A stretch of 7,956 nucleotides of DNA from an uncultured Bacteroidales bacterium. GTDB taxonomy: Bacteria > Bacteroidota > Bacteroidia > Bacteroidales > P3. The stretch spans positions 1 to 7,956 of the forward strand of contig ONOZ01000205.1 of assembly GCA_900319595.1 (NCBI GenBank). The letters are read 5' to 3'. The notes under the pieces were generated by a model. It worked only from the letters and a program-made list of their open reading frames with translations, had not been told where the DNA came from and did no database searches. This document shows positions 6,201 to 7,956 of this stretch, piece by piece. The position numbers and the translations under genes are program-made. How positions within the stretch are numbered: position 1 is the stretch's first letter; the number at the start of each line of letters is the position of its first letter.

Positions 6201-7541
6201 CTAGTACGATTTGTCCTCCTTTGTGTTTTCAAACTTCTCAATATCTTTTAATTCTATTTTGTCGAAAGGATTATAAATTTTGCTGGCAATATCAGGTATT
6301 ACTCCTTTTTCTTTTTGAATTCCAACGTTTTTGATAAAACCCGTTGAGCATGAAAATTGTAATTTGGAATGTTTTAATTTTATCAAAATTGGGTCGGTAT
6401 AGACTGCTTTTATTTGGCATGGTTCTCCGATGATTTTAGATTTTCTGTATTTTTGTAATTGAGAAGCTAAAGTACTTGCTGCCGAAAAGGAATATCGGGA
6501 TTGAATTACAAAAACGTCTCCTAAAAATCTATTTTTCAGATTATTATACATCAATATTTGTTGTTTTTGATAGAAATCTCCATCTTTGATTTGTGGATAA
6601 TTTCCTCGTTGCTTTCGTCTTTGAGGAGATTGCTTTAGTGTCAAATCCCACAGTGTTATTTTCTTATTATCTAAAATCAGATATTTCAATAAATGTTCTT
6701 CAAATGCAATCAAACCGCCAGAATTACAAGTTAAATCAATATATAATGTGTTGATATTCTTTTGTTTTAGAGTATCAAAAATTTTATCAATCATATTTGT
6801 AAAACCTATCCGTTGTTTGAGTTTTTTAGGCATAAAGGTATTTAATTCAAATATTGCTTTGCTTGTAATAGTATCATATTCAAGGTTATAGACTCTATAA
6901 CCTTTACTTTTTTTATCTTTCTTTGTTGGAGATAGTATGCTTGTTCTTTTCTCTTTGTTTTCATTTATATATGTTAACACGATATCACCATAAATAAAAT
7001 GCTCTGTAATATATGTATTTAGCATATCCCAACAATTATAATATTCGTTAATTTCTACCCAATTTCTTCGAGAAAGATAATAATCTATAATTATTTCAAT
7101 ATCAATATCATTGACTTTTATTAACCTGTATTTCTCACCTTGCAAGTCAATTAAAAATTGATGTTCATTTTCATTCTTGTATTTTGATTCACAACATATA
7201 AAACGTGGAAGATTATATGTAAAATTTCGTTCCTTTAACATTTTTTTAGATGGAGCAATGCGTGTATGCAAATCTGTATATTTATTTAAATAAGAAACGA
7301 TTATATAAAAATCCTTCTTACTCATTGGTTTATATATTGAGTTTTTGATGCTGTCTATGCATTTTTGAAATTCTGTTTGATTAAGTACTAAAAAACAGTT
7401 TGGATGTATTTGTTGCAAATTAGTATAATAGAAATCAATATCCTCATGCATTTGTTTGACAGTTAATATTTTATCTTTATCATCGCAAAAAGCATGCATT
7501 GCATACAATACTAAGAAAGATAGCAGATATAATTTCCTCAT
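6201..7541 (-). CDS. Exported S41-type (tail-specific/tricorn-like) serine peptidase homologue
   Basis: 446 residues counted from ATG 7541, where MRKLYLLSFLVLYAMHAFC forms a signal peptide; an in-frame TTG at 7580 would add 13 basic residues and hide it. The Cys at the end (HAFC) does not fit a normal lipobox, so the lipoprotein status is doubtful. S41 features are YTDLHTRI (88-94, like the D-x-HT motif of the family), IDLTCNSGG (268-276, family DLRxNxGG), RYSFSAASTLA with S353 as the likely nucleophile, KIIGEPCQ (369-376) and GVIPDIAS (413-420). No PDZ domain is obvious between the N-terminal helices and the core. The usual Gly after GEP[TC] is Gln, and LPNS-type strand sequence is LKHS, so it is a divergent member. 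The role is probably periplasmic proteolysis, substrate unknown. It converges on the M28-like gene with 47 nt between stops. Confidence 0.78.
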   Translation of the reverse strand: MRKLYLLSFLVLYAMHAFCDDKDKILTVKQMHEDIDFYYTNLQQIHPNCFLVLNQTEFQKCIDSIKNSIYKPMSKKDFYIIVSYLNKYTDLHTRIAPSKKMLKERNFTYNLPRFICCESKYKNENEHQFLIDLQGEKYRLIKVNDIDIEIIIDYYLSRRNWVEINEYYNCWDMLNTYITEHFIYGDIVLTYINENKEKRTSILSPTKKDKKSKGYRVYNLEYDTITSKAIFELNTFMPKKLKQRIGFTNMIDKIFDTLKQKNINTLYIDLTCNSGGLIAFEEHLLKYLILDNKKITLWDLTLKQSPQRRKQRGNYPQIKDGDFYQKQQILMYNNLKNRFLGDVFVIQSRYSFSAASTLASQLQKYRKSKIIGEPCQIKAVYTDPILIKLKHSKLQFSCSTGFIKNVGIQKEKGVIPDIASKIYNPFDKIELKDIEKFENTKEDKSY

Positions 7542-7593
7542 TGATTGTAATTTAATTTTGGATTTCTTAGTTTTTATCAATGCCTATTCAACA

Positions 7594-7624
7594 CAAAAAT
7601 CCCCATCATACTACTTTATGACAA
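7594..7624 (-). promoter_or_regulatory. Possible promoter of the S41 gene
   Basis: On the minus strand, TTG (7624-7622) is followed by 20 nt and GATTTTTG (7601-7594), one mismatch from TAnnTTTG with correct spacing. A start near 7588 would give a leader of about 47 nt to ATG 7541. It lies between the acidic-protein gene and the S41 gene, so the latter may be transcribed alone. Confidence 0.4.
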
Positions 7625-7677
7625 GGGAAAGAGAGAATAGTGTGTAAAATAAACAAGGTTTTGCAAACATTAGACTT

Positions 7678-7953
7678 CTATACATCAAAAACAGAGCCAT
7701 CTTCTGAAACATCTATCTCATCTAAGGAAGTAAAATTAGCAGCATTCATATCTTCTTTTGCAACTACTTCCTCCATTGAATTTAAAGAAGAGTAATCTCC
7801 ATGATTCAATTCAAAAGAGCCTCTCATTTTACTTTCTTCTGCATTCATCAAATGGGTTATATCGTCTTGTTCGGACTTATCTTCGTGCAATACCGCTTTA
7901 TCAAAATCTTCATCTGTCATTTTGTCGTCTATTTTCAAGTCAATTTTCACCAT
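7678..7953 (-). CDS. Small acidic protein of unknown function, possibly the C-terminal part of a longer one
   Basis: I do not recognise this protein. From ATG 7953 it has 91 residues; only one more codon (TAT) is in the window, without a stop, so the Met may be internal and the gene may continue beyond the right edge. It is very acidic: I count 26 Asp/Glu against 8 Lys/Arg, spread over the whole length, with no Cys or Trp and no signal peptide or membrane segment. It is rich in Met, Ser and Asn, and looks like a flexible, probably disordered chain or tail (MTDEDFD, VAKEDMNAANF, DEIDVSEDGSVFDV). Short acidic chains of this kind often bind partners or metal ions, but nothing here shows that. 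It ends 136 nt before the S41 start on the same strand, with a possible promoter between, so a shared role is not indicated. Confidence 0.5.
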   Translation of the reverse strand: MVKIDLKIDDKMTDEDFDKAVLHEDKSEQDDITHLMNAEESKMRGSFELNHGDYSSLNSMEEVVAKEDMNAANFTSLDEIDVSEDGSVFDV

Positions 7954-7956
7954 ATA

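Noticed and set aside
7542..7580. TTG start for the S41 gene
   Set aside because: It adds 13 mostly basic residues before a normal signal peptide starting at ATG 7541.
7456..7647. Plus-strand open frame of 63 codons across the start of the S41 gene
   Set aside because: It overlaps the signal-peptide coding region of the S41 gene and its promoter and shows no protein-like features.

Overview
The window looks like chromosomal DNA from a low-GC member of the Bacteroidota, most probably Bacteroidales. The reasons are the strongly AT-biased composition, weak or absent Shine-Dalgarno signals at most starts, a promoter of the TTG-N19-TAnnTTTG type upstream of gdhA, a Bacteroidales-type glutamate dehydrogenase, and several exported proteins with typical signal peptides. 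The genus cannot be named from the sequence alone.

Layout, left to right. (1) 1-498 (+): the C-terminal part of a membrane-bound family 2 glycosyltransferase, cut by the window edge. (2) 645-2919 (+): a likely co-transcribed group of gmhA, gmhB (7-nt overlap) and, 26 nt later, an exported protein made of MORN/YwqK-like repeats. GmhA and GmhB are the isomerase and phosphatase of nucleotide-activated heptose synthesis. With the glycosyltransferase this suggests a surface glycan locus, although the heptose kinase and nucleotidyltransferase are not in view. (3) 2920-3186: a 267-nt regulatory gap with short repeats, two dyads and a good promoter. (4) 3187-4521 (+): gdhA, NADP-type glutamate dehydrogenase (ammonium assimilation), followed by a strong hairpin at 4606-4640. 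(5) 4660-6153 (+): an exported protein joining a degenerate M28 (zinc aminopeptidase-like) domain to a C-terminal, apparently eight-stranded outer-membrane beta-barrel. (6) 6201-7541 (-): an exported S41-type serine peptidase homologue, convergent with the previous gene. (7) 7678-7953 (-): a small, very acidic protein of unknown function that may continue past the right edge.

The most unusual points are an in-frame duplication of the N-terminal helix of GmhA (about 75% nucleotide identity over 57 nt), the M28-like/beta-barrel fusion in which most second-half zinc ligands appear lost, and the structured gap upstream of gdhA. No mobile element, CRISPR array, tRNA, rRNA or defence system is visible. 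I see no complete previously undescribed multi-gene system here. The fusion protein is the best candidate for new biology.
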